Source: Croceicoccus bisphenolivorans
GTDB taxonomy: Bacteria > Pseudomonadota > Alphaproteobacteria > Sphingomonadales > Sphingomonadaceae
DNA: 64,000 nucleotides
NCBI RefSeq assembly: GCF_001634625.1
Contig: NZ_LRSE01000008.1
Span: 62,001 to 126,000 of the forward strand
Direction: 5' to 3'
This document shows positions 9,320 through 18,732 of the stretch, piece after piece (position 1 is the stretch's first letter; every line of letters starts with the position of its first letter). The position numbers and the translations under genes were made by a program. A model generated the notes under the pieces. The model searched no databases and was not told where the DNA came from. It was given only the letters and a program-made list of their open reading frames with translations.

Positions 9320-9765
9320 GCGCATTAGCCTCCGATCCGCAGTCACAATGCCACCTTTCGGACAATCGGCAAAACCCGACTGTCCTCCGCCAACCCCCTT
9401 GGCAGGAAAGGAACATCGCGATGTGAAGTTGTGCCGACCATGACCGATGGCCGACGACTCATTTTGTAGGGTTGTGGATGGCTTGGCGGCAAGGGTTGAG
9501 ACGTAAAAAAAATGAAATAATGGCGCTTGACTCAGTCAAGGGCGCAGAAACGCTCAAATTGCAATTCAAGCCACTGATTTTGAATATTTTTTGATCAATC
9601 CAAATTGCGAATCGGCAGAATCCCTTGGGTTTACCGTGCCTGCGTTCATGAGAACTCTGTCATGCTGCATCGCAACAAAAAGGGCCGCCCGGTCCCGGAC
9701 GGCCCATTCTGACACACTTGCGACACCGCACACGCCGAAAGCGCGTGCGACTCGCAGGTACCCGA
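9320..9765. other. intergenic region upstream of dnaA
   Basis: About 446 bases without a convincing gene. It holds the rpsT terminator (9677-9705), a palindrome CTTGACTCAGTCAAG (9526-9540), whose minus-strand TTGACT could be a -35 element for dnaA, an AT-rich tract around 9570-9600, and a single DnaA-box-like TGTGGATGG near 9471. It is a plausible control region for dnaA; evidence for an origin is thin. Confidence 0.5.
9677..9705 (-). terminator. intrinsic terminator after rpsT
   Basis: On the minus strand a GC hairpin (GGGCCG / CGGCCC outer stem at 9682-9705, with a short inner stem) is followed directly by TTTTT. It lies about 60 bases after the rpsT stop and separates rpsT from dnaA. Confidence 0.8.
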
Positions 9766-10026
9766 TCAGAGCGCTGCGACGCGCTTCGTCAGGCGAGAAA
9801 GCTTACGCGACGCGGTGTTCTTGTGCATCACGCCGCGAGCAACGCCGCGAGCCAGTTCCGGCTGCGCATTGCTGAGCGCAGTCTTTGCCGCATCCTTGTC
9901 ACCGTTTTCGATGGCAGTTTCGACCTGCTTCACGAAAGTGCGGATACGGCTCATGCGGTTGCCGTTGATTTCGGCGCGACGCTCGTTGCGGCGGATGCGC
10001 TTGCGGGCTTGCGGCGTATTGGCCAT
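9766..10026 (-). CDS. rpsT: 30S ribosomal protein S20
   Basis: Small basic primary 16S rRNA-binding protein of the 30S subunit. The protein has 86 residues, the usual length. It begins [19 protein letters not shown] and has the three-helix composition of bS20 with an alanine/lysine-rich end ([10 protein letters not shown]). An AAGGAT ribosome-binding site lies at 10032-10037. A strong terminator follows, so it is probably a single-gene transcript. Its place directly upstream of dnaA is conserved in many alphaproteobacteria. Confidence 0.96.
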   Translation of the reverse strand: MANTPQARKRIRRNERRAEINGNRMSRIRTFVKQVETAIENGDKDAAKTALSNAQPELARGVARGVMHKNTASRKLSRLTKRVAAL

Positions 10027-10326
10027 GCTCGATCCTTATGTTGCCGCCGATGCGGCTAAAAACTGTTTCAACCTGTTTTGCTTCCCGCGCCGGACTACCG
10101 CCGCAAGACGGCAGGGACGAACCGGTTCGGGTGCGAAAATCCCGTGCGGCACAAATGCCCGTAAAGGCACTGTCCCGCAAGAAAGCGCGGCGCATAGCGA
10201 CCAATGGGCGAATCGTCAAGCAAGGCGGGGTTTTGCCTGCCGGTCGCCGCGAACCCGCCGCCGCTTCCCGCCTGCCTTGCGCAATGCCCCTTGCCCCGCA
10301 CGAGCGGCAAGGGCAAGGCACGGCCC
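10027..10326. other. divergent intergenic region between rpsT and the ThiF-like gene
   Basis: About 300 bases. The side next to rpsT must carry its promoter (a minus-strand TTGAAA near 10060 has no good -10 partner). The rest is GC-rich and shows no convincing gene, RNA or repeat. Confidence 0.4.
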
Positions 10327-11094
10327 ATGCTGGAACCTCATAGGCTGGACCGTTTCGCACGCCACATCGTGCTTCCCGAAATCGGGGGTGCCGGACAGTT
10401 GCGGCTTGCCCGTTCACACGTAGTGCTGATCGGCGCCGGCGGCGTGGGCAGCCCTGCCCTGCAATACCTTGCCGCTGCGGGCGTGGGCCGGATCACGGTG
10501 ATCGATTCGGACACGGTCGATGCCAGCAACCTGCAACGCCAGACGATCTTTGCCGAAGATGATATCAGCGCGTCGAAGGCGGAAAGCGCGGCGCGGTGGG
10601 TGCGCCGATTCGACGCCGCGATCGATGTGACGGCGCATGACCTGCGCATAGATGCGGACAATGCCGCCGGCCTGATCGCGGGGGCCGATGTCGTGCTGGA
10701 CGGGTGCGACAACTTCGCCACGCGGCTCGCCGTATCGGACGCCTGCGTGGCGAGCGGCATTGCGCTCACCAGCGTCGCGGTCGGGCGTTTCCAGGCGCAG
10801 GTAGCGAACTTTGCCGGGCACTTGCCCGATCAGGCCTGCTACCGCTGCTGGGTGGGCGATGCCTTCGATGCCGACGATTGCGACACTTGCGCCGAACAGG
10901 GGGTCTTGGGCGCCTTTGTCGGCATGGCCGCATCGCTTGGCGTGATGCAGGCCGCGCGCGTGCTGCTGGAAGGTCATGCCGAACTGGGCGATCCGCAGTG
11001 GGGCAAACTGGTCCTGATCGACGGGCTGAAACCTGCAATGCGCACGATCAACGTCGGCAAGGATCTGGCCTGCCGCGCCTGCCCGCAACGCTGA
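10327..11094 (+). CDS. HesA/MoeB/ThiF family adenylyltransferase
   Basis: E1-like enzyme that adenylates the C-terminal glycine of a ubiquitin-fold sulfur carrier (MoaD or ThiS type). The protein has 255 residues. The nucleotide-binding loop is VVLIGAGGVGSPAL, followed by VIDSDTVDASNLQRQ and the LDGCDNFATR motif. Two CxxC zinc pairs are visible (CYRC, CRAC), and the loop CDTCAEQGVLG holds the cysteine usual in MoeB/ThiF. There is no C-terminal rhodanese domain. The family alone does not separate molybdopterin from thiamine sulfur transfer; the two-subunit molybdenum enzyme encoded elsewhere in the window makes a MoeB role reasonable. The ATG at 10327 matches family N-termini; an upstream extension is not supported. 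Confidence 0.88.
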   Translation: MLEPHRLDRFARHIVLPEIGGAGQLRLARSHVVLIGAGGVGSPALQYLAAAGVGRITVIDSDTVDASNLQRQTIFAEDDISASKAESAARWVRRFDAAIDVTAHDLRIDADNAAGLIAGADVVLDGCDNFATRLAVSDACVASGIALTSVAVGRFQAQVANFAGHLPDQACYRCWVGDAFDADDCDTCAEQGVLGAFVGMAASLGVMQAARVLLEGHAELGDPQWGKLVLIDGLKPAMRTINVGKDLACRACPQR

Positions 11095-11151
11095 CCTGAT
11101 GGCCCTGTCCCGCCCCCGCCCGCGCTCGACAAGCAGGCGACGGGCCACCAT

Positions 11152-12030
11152 ATGAACGCCATGGCCAGCGAAGAAACCCCTCCGCCCTACGAGACATACG
11201 AAAGGCTTGAACCCATGGTCCGGCGGGTGCTGGCCCGCAATCCCTCGCCTTTTACCTATACCGGCACGCAGACCTACCTCGTCGGCACGGACGCCGAGCT
11301 TGCCGTCATCGATCCCGGTCCGGATGAGGAACCCCACCTAGACGCGCTGATCGCAGCCATCGGCGGGGCGAAAGTCGTCGCCATCGCCTGCACGCATACC
11401 CACCGCGACCATTCGCCCGCCGCGGCCCCGCTTGCGGCACGGACCGGCGCGCCGGTGATCGGCTGCGCTCCGCTCGTCCTGACAACAGATGCCCCGCGCG
11501 CCGATGCGCCGTTCGACCAGACTTACGCGCCCGACGCAGTACTGTCCGACGGAGAGCTGATTTGCGGCGAGGGATGGACCCTGCGCGCCATCGCCACCCC
11601 CGGCCATACGTCAAACCATCTTTGCTACGCGCTGGAGGAGAGCGGCGCGCTGTTCACCGGCGATCACGTCATGGGCTGGTCCACCACCGTCGTCGCTCCG
11701 CCCGATGGCGACATGGCCGCCTACATGGCTTCTATGGAACGGCTCTACGAACGGGAGGACCGTGTCTACTATCCCGCGCACGGCCCCGCGGTCGACAAGC
11801 CGAAGCAGCTGGTGCGCGGCATGATCGGCCATCGCCGCCAGCGCGAACGCCAGATCCTGCGCCACCTTGGCGACGGCGCCCATGCCATCCCCGAACTGGT
11901 CGGCAAGATGTACGTCGGGCTGGACGAGCGGCTGAAGGGCGCTGCCGGACAGTCGGTGCTGGCCCACCTGATCGACCTTCGGAACCGGAATCTCGTCGCA
12001 TCCCGGGGATCGGAATGGTCGCTGCTCTGA
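11152..12030 (+). CDS. MBL-fold metallo-hydrolase (LACTB2-like)
   Basis: Soluble metallo-beta-lactamase-fold hydrolase of 292 residues. The zinc motif reads THTHRDH (HxHxDH form), with later ligands in TPGHTSNH and FTGDHVMGW and the distal histidine in YYPAHGPAV. The C-terminal helical region (HRRQRERQILRHL) is typical of the LACTB2/RNase-Z-like group, some members of which cleave RNA or thioesters. The substrate is not known. It lies 57 bases after the ThiF-like gene and is probably co-transcribed. Confidence 0.88.
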   Translation: MNAMASEETPPPYETYERLEPMVRRVLARNPSPFTYTGTQTYLVGTDAELAVIDPGPDEEPHLDALIAAIGGAKVVAIACTHTHRDHSPAAAPLAARTGAPVIGCAPLVLTTDAPRADAPFDQTYAPDAVLSDGELICGEGWTLRAIATPGHTSNHLCYALEESGALFTGDHVMGWSTTVVAPPDGDMAAYMASMERLYEREDRVYYPAHGPAVDKPKQLVRGMIGHRRQRERQILRHLGDGAHAIPELVGKMYVGLDERLKGAAGQSVLAHLIDLRNRNLVASRGSEWSLL

Positions 12031-12113
12031 ACAGCGTTTGACGATTGCCCGAACCGCGCGGGAAGACTAGATATCCCGCCGGGTCGAGCCAAAAGGCTTA
12101 TGCGGGGGATTGT

Positions 12114-12899
12114 ATGGCGACATTGGCGGGAAGCGGTCTGCCGCGCTCGGTGGACGAGCAGGCGGAACGGAAATTCTTCATGGTCATGGCCATCGTTATT
12201 ACGGTGGTCATCGCGGCGGGCTTCTCGACACAACTGGCGATGGGTCGCTCCACTTTCGCTGTGCCGCTGCCCTATCACCTGCACGCCTTCGTCTTCTTCG
12301 GCTGGGTCGCGCTCTACCTTGCGCAGAATGTGCTGATCGCGGGGGGCAACGTCCGCCTGCACCGCACGCTTGGGTGGTTGGCAGTGGTCTGGACGCCGGT
12401 GATGGTCGCGCTGGGCTTCACCATCATGATCGTGGCGCTGCGCCGGGCCGGCGGGCCGTTCTTTTTCGCCCAGAACGAATTCCTCGTCGCAAACTCGCTG
12501 CTGCTCGTGCTGTTCGCGGCGCTGGTGTTCTGCGCGCTGAAAGTGCGCCGCTATTCGGGCTGGCATCGCCGTCTGATGCTCGTCGCCATGGCGTTACTGT
12601 CCGATCCCGGCATCGGCCGGTTGCTGCCGATGCCGCTGCTGATCCCCCATGCATGGCGTATCGGCCTGCTTGTCGCGATGGTGTTCCCGCTGGCCGGCAT
12701 GATCCGCGACAAGCTGCGCCGGGGCGCGGTCCATCCTGCCTACTGGTGGGGCTTGGGCGCGGTCCTCGTCACCCAGATCGTGGCGGATATTATCGCCTAC
12801 AGCGCGTTCGGCATTTCGCTGACCGAGCAACTGGTGGCCGGAACGCCGGGGGCGGAGCGTCCGATGGAAGCATTCCTGCCGCCCGGTTTTGCCATGTGA
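12114..12899 (+). CDS. conserved integral membrane protein
   Basis: Protein of 261 residues with about seven membrane helices. Conserved-looking features are YHLHAFVFFGWVALYLAQN and VRLHRTLGWLAV; the histidines near helix ends recall heme- or quinone-binding membrane proteins, but no named family could be assigned with certainty. GGGGGAT upstream of the ATG at 12114 favours this start over one 69 bases earlier. Function unknown. Confidence 0.75.
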   Translation: MATLAGSGLPRSVDEQAERKFFMVMAIVITVVIAAGFSTQLAMGRSTFAVPLPYHLHAFVFFGWVALYLAQNVLIAGGNVRLHRTLGWLAVVWTPVMVALGFTIMIVALRRAGGPFFFAQNEFLVANSLLLVLFAALVFCALKVRRYSGWHRRLMLVAMALLSDPGIGRLLPMPLLIPHAWRIGLLVAMVFPLAGMIRDKLRRGAVHPAYWWGLGAVLVTQIVADIIAYSAFGISLTEQLVAGTPGAERPMEAFLPPGFAM

Positions 12900-12973
12900 T
12901 TTGCGACGTAATCGCTTGAACTCCAACCGCGCGCAGGCCATCTGCAGGCGCAAGGAATGGAGATTTGCGAAAA

Positions 12974-13957
12974 ATGACCGCGCACGAAAACCTCACCGGC
13001 CTCGACCTTCGCGAAGAGATCGAGAAGCTTCGCAAGGAACGCAACGCGGTCATCCTCGCGCATTACTACCAGACGCCCGATCTGCAGGACATTGCCGACT
13101 TCGTGGGCGATTCGCTGGAACTTTCGAAAAAGGCGGCGGCCACCGATGCCGATGTCATCGCGTTCTGCGGCGTGAAGTTCATGGCCGATACCGCCAAGAT
13201 CCTGTCGCCGGAGAAGATCGTGGTCCTGCCCGATCTCGACGCCGGCTGCAGCCTTGAGGATTCGTGTCCGCCGGAAAAGTTCAAGGCTTTCCGCGAAGCG
13301 CATCCCGATCACATCGCGCTGACCTACATCAACTGTTCGACAGAGGTGAAGGCGCTATCCGACGTCATCGTCACCAGTTCCAGCGCAGAGACGATCCTTG
13401 CCCAGATCCCGCCGGAACAGAAGATCATCTTCGGCCCCGACAGGCACCTTGGCGGCTACCTCAACCGCAAGTTCGGCCGCGACATGCTGCTCTGGCCGGG
13501 CGTGTGCATCGTGCACGAAGCGTTCAGTGAAACCGAACTTCTGAAGCTGAAGGCAGAGCATCCCGAAGCGCCCATCGCCGCGCATCCGGAATGCCCGCCG
13601 CACATCATCGACCATGCCGATTACGTCGGTTCGACGAGCGGCATCCTGCAATTTGCAAAGACGATGCCGGGGGACAAGCTGATCGTCGCGACGGAGCCGC
13701 ACATCATCCACCAGATGGAAAAGGCGCTGCCCAACAAGACGTTCATCGGCGCGCCGGGTGCGGACGGCAACTGCAACTGCAACATCTGCCCCTACATGGC
13801 GCTGAACACGATGGAAAAGCTCTACATCGCGCTGCGCGATCTGGAGCCGCGCATAGAGATCGAGGAAGGCCTGCGGCTGAAAGCGAAGCAGAGCCTCGAC
13901 AAGATGATCGAAATGGCATCGGGCACGATCGGCAAGGGCGATCTGGGGCGGGCGTGA
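12974..13957 (+). CDS. nadA: quinolinate synthase
   Basis: 4Fe-4S enzyme that condenses iminoaspartate with dihydroxyacetone phosphate to make quinolinate for de novo NAD synthesis. The protein has 327 residues. Repeated-domain motifs include ILAHYYQTPDLQDIADFVGD, VIAFCGVKFMADTAKIL, TYINCSTEVKA and the C-terminal cysteine group NCNCNICPYM; PECPPHI holds another cysteine. A TTG three codons upstream is possible, but ATG is more likely. The partner genes nadB and nadC are not in the window. Its stop overlaps the next gene by four bases. Confidence 0.95.
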   Translation: MTAHENLTGLDLREEIEKLRKERNAVILAHYYQTPDLQDIADFVGDSLELSKKAAATDADVIAFCGVKFMADTAKILSPEKIVVLPDLDAGCSLEDSCPPEKFKAFREAHPDHIALTYINCSTEVKALSDVIVTSSSAETILAQIPPEQKIIFGPDRHLGGYLNRKFGRDMLLWPGVCIVHEAFSETELLKLKAEHPEAPIAAHPECPPHIIDHADYVGSTSGILQFAKTMPGDKLIVATEPHIIHQMEKALPNKTFIGAPGADGNCNCNICPYMALNTMEKLYIALRDLEPRIEIEEGLRLKAKQSLDKMIEMASGTIGKGDLGRA

Positions 13958-14505
13958 CGGTCCGGCGCCCTGCGTTCAAATACTTCGAGCCGTGCGCGCT
14001 CGATGCCGTGATGACGGCAACGGACGCGCCTTGCGAATGCTGCAACGCGTCGCCGGGGGAACTCTACAGCGGTCCGATCTTCGGATTGCGCGATGTTGAA
14101 TTGCTCTGCCTCGACTGTATCGCCTCCGGCAGGGCCGCACGTGAACTAGGGTCCAGCTTTGCCGACGTGGGCACGGCGTGGGAAGTCCACAGCGACTTCG
14201 ACCGTGAAGCCGGTGACGTAACTGCCGAGGTACTGGCGGAACTGGGGGAACGTACGCCCGCTTATTCCAGCTGGCAGAGCCCGGTCTGGCTGTTCCACTG
14301 CGGCGATGGCGGCGTGTTTCACGGCGATGCCTCAGAATCCGACGTGGCGAAGGCTTCCACCGAAAGCAGGGCGCATTTCGAACGTAACTTCGGGGTTCCA
14401 TGGGCCGAAGTGACCGATGGCTATACTCCGAGCGGGCACAACGGCATCTATCGCTTTGATTGCCGCAATTGCGGGATGGTGATGTTCCACTGGGACTGCG
14501 ATTAG
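13954..14505 (+). CDS. CbrC-family (UPF0167) protein
   Basis: Protein of 183 residues starting at a GTG that overlaps the nadA stop (GTGA), which indicates translational coupling. Cysteine motifs CECCNAS and CLDCIAS and a C-terminal FDCRNCG suggest two metal-binding knuckles. The spacing and the phrases FKYFEPC, YSGPIFG and PVWLFHCGD match the CbrC family, whose E. coli member was linked to colicin E2 tolerance; the biochemical role is unknown. The product is predicted cytosolic. Confidence 0.8.
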   Translation: MTVRRPAFKYFEPCALDAVMTATDAPCECCNASPGELYSGPIFGLRDVELLCLDCIASGRAARELGSSFADVGTAWEVHSDFDREAGDVTAEVLAELGERTPAYSSWQSPVWLFHCGDGGVFHGDASESDVAKASTESRAHFERNFGVPWAEVTDGYTPSGHNGIYRFDCRNCGMVMFHWDCD

Positions 14506-14568
14506 GGGGACTGCGGATAGAGGGGCCGGGATCCGGCACCAACCCGGCCCTCGCGCGTTTCCCTCGCG

Positions 14569-15891
14569 ATGACCGCGCGCCTGATCAGCATCTGGAACCG
14601 TATCAACGCCAGTTACTGGTTCTGGCCAGCGACGTTCTGCGTCATCGCGTTCCTGCTGGCGCTGCTGACACTGCATCTCGATCGCAGCGGTGCGGCGGAC
14701 AGCCTGTCGGACGTTGCCATCATCGTGCCTGCCCGCCCTGACGGGGCCAGCACGATGTTGCAGGTAATCGCCGGTTCGATGATCGGGGTTGCCGCCACGG
14801 TCTTTTCCATCACCATTGCCGCCGTCGCCTATGCCAGCGGCACTTATGGCCCGCGCCTCCTCACCAATTTCATGGAGGATCGCGGCAACCAGCTGTCCCT
14901 TGCCGCCTTCATCGGCACTTTCGTCTATGCCATCATGGTCCTGCGCGCCGTTCGGGCAGAGGACGAGCGCCCCTCCACCATACAGGACGCGATGGCCAGC
15001 ACGATGCCGGGCTTCGTGCCGCAGCTATCGCTGCTGGTCGCCACCGCGATGATGCTGGGCGCGATCGCGATGCTGGTATTCTTCCTGAACCACGTACCCA
15101 GTTCGATCCGCATCAACGTCGTCCTCGAACGCATCGGCGAACGGTTGATCCGCAAGGTCCGCAGCCGCTTTCCCGAAGACCGCGACGGCGAGGAGGCAGA
15201 CGTGCCCGAAGGCGGCTTCGAAGTGCCCGCCACGCGCAGCGGCTATATCGAGGTGATCGACTATTCCGGACTGGACGACATTGCCCGCAAGCATGACCTG
15301 TCGATCGTGCTGACGCGGCAGGCCGGCGACTTCATCCACCCGACCATCGCGCTGGCCCGCTATTGCGGCAAGGGCGGCGCGGACAACGATATAGAGGACG
15401 CGATTGCCGGCTGCTTCGTCCTGTCGGGCCTGCGCACCCCGCAACAGGACTTGCGCTTCCTGATCGACGAGCTGGTGGAGATTGCCCTGCGCGCCCTCTC
15501 CCCCGGTATCAACGACCCCTTCACCGCGATCACCGCGCTGCACTGGCTTGGCGCGGCGACGGCGCAGCTGGGTGTTCGCGAACTGACCCGCGCGCCGGAC
15601 GATTTCGACCGCGACGACAAGCGCCGCGTCTTTCCCCGCCACCTCGACTTTGCCGATTACGTCGGCATCGGTTTCGGTTCGGCCCGATCCGCCGTGGCGG
15701 CCAGCCCGAAGGCGGCTCTGGCCATGTACGATGCGCTGGAAAACTGCGCGAAGACGATCCGCCAACCCCGCATAAAGACGATCGCGGCGGAAGGGGACAG
15801 GTTGCTGGCGCAAGTCCGCACCGAATTGCACGGCCCCGATCTCGCCATGGTGGAGCAGCGCTACGATACCTTCGTGAAGGCGATTACCTAG
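14569..15891 (+). CDS. DUF2254 family membrane protein
   Basis: Protein of 440 residues. Four membrane helices lie in the first half (FWPATFCVIAFLLALLTLHL, GSMIGVAATVFSITIAAVAY, a third near residues 110-125 and a fourth near 150-170), with a soluble C-terminal half. The phrase TYGPRLLTNFMEDRGNQ and the later ALSPGINDPFTAITALHWLG are characteristic of DUF2254. Function unknown. It follows the CbrC-like gene by 63 bases and ends 9 bases before the convergent EamA gene. Confidence 0.88.
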   Translation: MTARLISIWNRINASYWFWPATFCVIAFLLALLTLHLDRSGAADSLSDVAIIVPARPDGASTMLQVIAGSMIGVAATVFSITIAAVAYASGTYGPRLLTNFMEDRGNQLSLAAFIGTFVYAIMVLRAVRAEDERPSTIQDAMASTMPGFVPQLSLLVATAMMLGAIAMLVFFLNHVPSSIRINVVLERIGERLIRKVRSRFPEDRDGEEADVPEGGFEVPATRSGYIEVIDYSGLDDIARKHDLSIVLTRQAGDFIHPTIALARYCGKGGADNDIEDAIAGCFVLSGLRTPQQDLRFLIDELVEIALRALSPGINDPFTAITALHWLGAATAQLGVRELTRAPDDFDRDDKRRVFPRHLDFADYVGIGFGSARSAVAASPKAALAMYDALENCAKTIRQPRIKTIAAEGDRLLAQVRTELHGPDLAMVEQRYDTFVKAIT

Positions 15892-15900
15892 ATCCCTGCC

Positions 15901-16794
15901 CTAGATTCCGGCCGGCACTTTCGGTTCTTTTGGTTCGGCAACGCGGGCAATCACCAACGCAGTCGCCATCAGCGCCATGCCCAGCACGTCGCCCGCCGAA
16001 AGCGTCTCGCCAAACGCGATCCAGCCGGAAAGCGCCGCGACCGCAGGCTGGGTCAACAGCGCCAGCCCGATGACCAGCGGGCGGAACCAGCCCAGCGCCC
16101 AGACCAGAATCCCCTGCCCCACGATCTGGCTGCAGAACGAAAGCAGCAGCAGCGGCGTCCAGTCGCGCGGCATTATCACCTCGCCCAGCAGCAACGCACA
16201 GGCCAGCAGAGTCGGCGTCGCCGCGATGGAGGAGACGAGCAGCAAGCGCCACGATCCCATCTTCCCGCGAACATGGCGCAGCAAGAGGATGTAGACCGCG
16301 TAGAGCAGCCCCGCGAGAATGCAGAACAGGTCTCCGATGAAGTTGTTCGTGCTGATCTCCAGCGATCCACTCATCAACAGGCCCGCGCCCACCAAGGCGG
16401 TCAGGATCGCGAGCATCTCGGAATTGTAGGGCGCACGCCGCGCCAGCAGCAGGCCCCAGCCGATAACGATCACGCTGCCCGAATTGCCGAACACCGTCGA
16501 ATTGCCGATGCGCGTCATTTCGATGCCGAGATGCCAGCTTGCGACATCAAGCCCGAAGGCCACGCCCGCAGCCAGCGCCAGCCACAGCACGATCCGTTCC
16601 GGCAACTTCGCCGCCCCGCCTTCGCGCCACGCCAGCAGGGCAATCAGCGGCAAGGCCAACGCCAGCCGCCAGAACCCCGCCGCGACCGGCCCCGTATCGG
16701 CAAGCCGCACGAACAACGGCCCCAGCGCCAGCGCAGTGTTGCCAAGCAGCAGCAGGCCAAAGCGCCATGGCCCGGCAGGTTGCGAATAAGTCAT
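15901..16794 (-). CDS. EamA/DMT-family transporter
   Basis: Drug/metabolite transporter superfamily protein of 297 residues with ten predicted membrane helices made of two EamA repeats. Visible are NTALALGPLFVRLADTG and FWRLALALPLIALLAW in repeat one, and YAVYILLLRHVRGKMGSW and QPAVAALSGWIAFGETLS in repeat two. Such proteins export amino acids, nucleotides or other small metabolites; the substrate cannot be read from sequence. The ATG at 16794 is preferred to one 141 bases upstream, which would add a basic low-complexity tail. Confidence 0.88.
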   Translation of the reverse strand: MTYSQPAGPWRFGLLLLGNTALALGPLFVRLADTGPVAAGFWRLALALPLIALLAWREGGAAKLPERIVLWLALAAGVAFGLDVASWHLGIEMTRIGNSTVFGNSGSVIVIGWGLLLARRAPYNSEMLAILTALVGAGLLMSGSLEISTNNFIGDLFCILAGLLYAVYILLLRHVRGKMGSWRLLLVSSIAATPTLLACALLLGEVIMPRDWTPLLLLSFCSQIVGQGILVWALGWFRPLVIGLALLTQPAVAALSGWIAFGETLSAGDVLGMALMATALVIARVAEPKEPKVPAGI

Positions 16795-16825
16795 GGGTGT
16801 CGCTATGCGCCGCGCTTTCGCGCGA

Positions 16826-17131
16826 TCAGCCCTCGTCCGGCTCGCCAGTTTCGGCAGGCGCTTCGTCAGCCGGAGCGTCACCCGCCCCGTCGTCCGTGGC
16901 CGCCGCATCGGTCGGCGATTCGCCGCCAGCGCCACTTGCGGCTTCGGGTTCCTGCTGCTGGCCCTGGGAACGCAGCTGGTCGAACGCGATCATGTCGTCG
17001 CTGATCGATCCTTCCAGCACTTCGCCCTCGGCCTGACGTGCATCGTCGGTCTTCGCCGCCTGATCGCCGCAGGCAACCACGGCAAGCGCCAGCGAAGCGG
17101 CGATCAGCGGGCGGAAAGTGGCAATGCGCAT
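16826..17131 (-). CDS. small acidic lipoprotein, hypothetical
   Basis: Protein of 101 residues. The N-terminus carries a signal peptide and a lipobox ending VVAC (Cys about 20). The mature part is strongly acidic and Ala/Gly/Pro-rich with EAPAETGEPDEG at the end, so it is probably unstructured. It starts 14 bases after the lipB stop and is likely co-transcribed. No family recognised. Confidence 0.65.
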   Translation of the reverse strand: MRIATFRPLIAASLALAVVACGDQAAKTDDARQAEGEVLEGSISDDMIAFDQLRSQGQQQEPEAASGAGGESPTDAAATDDGAGDAPADEAPAETGEPDEG

Positions 17132-17144
17132 TCTGTTCGGGTCC

Positions 17145-17852
17145 TCAAGCATTCCGGTTCACGTCCGGCGCGGGGCACGGGCTGCCCAGCCGTTCGAAAA
17201 AGGCATCGGCATGGGCGGCCAGCGCCGCATCCCATTCAACGGCGGACACGGTCTTGCCCAGCCGTTCCATGCTGGTGACACCGTATTCGGAAATTCCGCA
17301 AGGGACGATGCCGGTAAAATGCGACAGGTCGGGCGCGAGATTGACCGAGAAGCCGTGCATCGTCACCCAGCGGCGCACACGCACGCCGATCGCGCCGATC
17401 TTCGCTTCGCGCCCGTCGATATCGCGGGTCCAGATGCCGATGCGCCCCTCGGCCCGCCAGCCCTCCACGCCGAAGTCGGCCAGCGCGTCGATGACCCAGC
17501 CTTCCAGCGCATGGACGAAGCCGCGCACATCGCGCGCACGGCGGTTCAGGTCGACCAGAACGTAGCCGATCCGCTGGCCCGGCCCGTGATAGGTATATTC
17601 GCCGCCCCGCCCCGCCGTCACCACGTCGAAGCGCGGGTCGAGCAGGTCTGCCTGTTTCGCGCTGGTCCCCGCGGTATAGACCGGTGGATGTTCGAGCAGC
17701 CAGACGAGGTCACTCGCCGTCCCTTCGCGGATGGCGGCATTGCGCTCCTGCATGGCTTCCAGCGCCTCGCGATAGGGCACGAGTTCGCTTTCCCGCCGCC
17801 ATTCGACTGCAATCGGTGCGTTTTTCGCGTCTGAAGGTGCGCTGCCTGTCAT
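17145..17852 (-). CDS. lipB: lipoyl(octanoyl) transferase
   Basis: Transfers octanoyl from acyl carrier protein to lipoyl domains of 2-oxoacid dehydrogenases and the glycine cleavage H protein, the first step of lipoate synthesis. The protein has 235 residues. Family motifs are [33 protein letters not shown], catalytic Lys151 in [21 protein letters not shown] and catalytic Cys185 in [15 protein letters not shown]. The ATG 33 bases inside the longest frame is favoured. It is divergent from the next membrane gene, with a short shared promoter region. Confidence 0.95.
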   Translation of the reverse strand: MTGSAPSDAKNAPIAVEWRRESELVPYREALEAMQERNAAIREGTASDLVWLLEHPPVYTAGTSAKQADLLDPRFDVVTAGRGGEYTYHGPGQRIGYVLVDLNRRARDVRGFVHALEGWVIDALADFGVEGWRAEGRIGIWTRDIDGREAKIGAIGVRVRRWVTMHGFSVNLAPDLSHFTGIVPCGISEYGVTSMERLGKTVSAVEWDAALAAHADAFFERLGSPCPAPDVNRNA

Positions 17853-17895
17853 GGTCACGTTGCGTGGCGACAAACGGCGTGCCAATCAAGAGGGC

Positions 17896-18714
17896 ATGAA
17901 CCGAAACGACAACGAACCTGCTTCCCCCGCGCCCAGACCGGGCTTCGACCCCGCCCGCGCGTGGAGCGAGGCGACCGCCATGTTGAAGGCGAACAAGGCG
18001 ATCCTGCCTGTGCTGGCCGGCCTGTTCTTCCTTGTGCCCCAGGTGCTGATGACCGCGCTGCTGCCCGACGTGCCCGCCAACCTTGAAGGCGAGGCCGCGA
18101 CCGAAGCCGCGCTGGAGATATTCGCCGCGTGGTGGCCGCTGGTGCTGGCCATGGCCCTGTTGCAGGCAACGGGTATGCTGGCGATCATCGTCCTGCTGGC
18201 CGACCGCGCCCGCCCCACCGTGGCAGAGGCGCTGCGCAAGGCGGCGAAATCGCTGCCGGTCTATATCGCGGCGACGCTTGTGCTGGTTGCCGGTGTCGGG
18301 CTGACCGCCCTGCTGATCGCGATGCCGCTAGCCATGATCGGCGGGGAAAGCGGCGCCGCGGTTGCCATTGTGCCGATCATCGCCGCCGGCCTGTGGGTGA
18401 ATGTCCGCACGCTGGTGCTGGCACCCGTCATCGCGGCGGAGCGGGAGGGCAACCCGTTCGACGCGCTGAAGCGCAGCTGGGCCATGACGACGGGACGGAG
18501 CGCGCGCATCCTGTTCTTCGTGATGATGTTCGTGCTTGCCGCGCTGGTCGTCTCTGTCGTCACCACGGCAGTGCCGGGCGCAATCCTTGTAACCACGCTG
18601 GGGCAGGAGACGGGCCGCGCCATCGTCGGCCTGATCGAAGGGTTCGTGTCCGCCGCCGTCATGCTGGCGTGGACCGCGCTGATCGTTGCAATCTACCGGC
18701 AGTTGGCGCGTTAG
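17896..18714 (+). CDS. multi-pass membrane protein, hypothetical
   Basis: Protein of 272 residues with about six hydrophobic segments. The pattern (AWSEATAMLKANKAILPVLAG, then NPFDALKRSWAMTTG after the fourth helix) resembles the glycerophosphodiester phosphodiesterase membrane-domain-like or YciC-like proteins, which lack known enzymatic residues. AGAGGG just before the ATG supports the start. Function unknown. Confidence 0.72.
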   Translation: MNRNDNEPASPAPRPGFDPARAWSEATAMLKANKAILPVLAGLFFLVPQVLMTALLPDVPANLEGEAATEAALEIFAAWWPLVLAMALLQATGMLAIIVLLADRARPTVAEALRKAAKSLPVYIAATLVLVAGVGLTALLIAMPLAMIGGESGAAVAIVPIIAAGLWVNVRTLVLAPVIAAEREGNPFDALKRSWAMTTGRSARILFFVMMFVLAALVVSVVTTAVPGAILVTTLGQETGRAIVGLIEGFVSAAVMLAWTALIVAIYRQLAR

Positions 18715-18732
18715 GGCCAACCGCCCTGCGCG

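Noticed and set aside
9320-9765. Chromosome origin (oriC) next to dnaA
   Set aside because: Only one weak DnaA-box-like sequence is seen and no cluster; in related bacteria the origin is often not at dnaA.
9899-10417. Minus-strand frame overlapping rpsT
   Set aside because: Out of frame with S20 and crosses its promoter region; no motifs.
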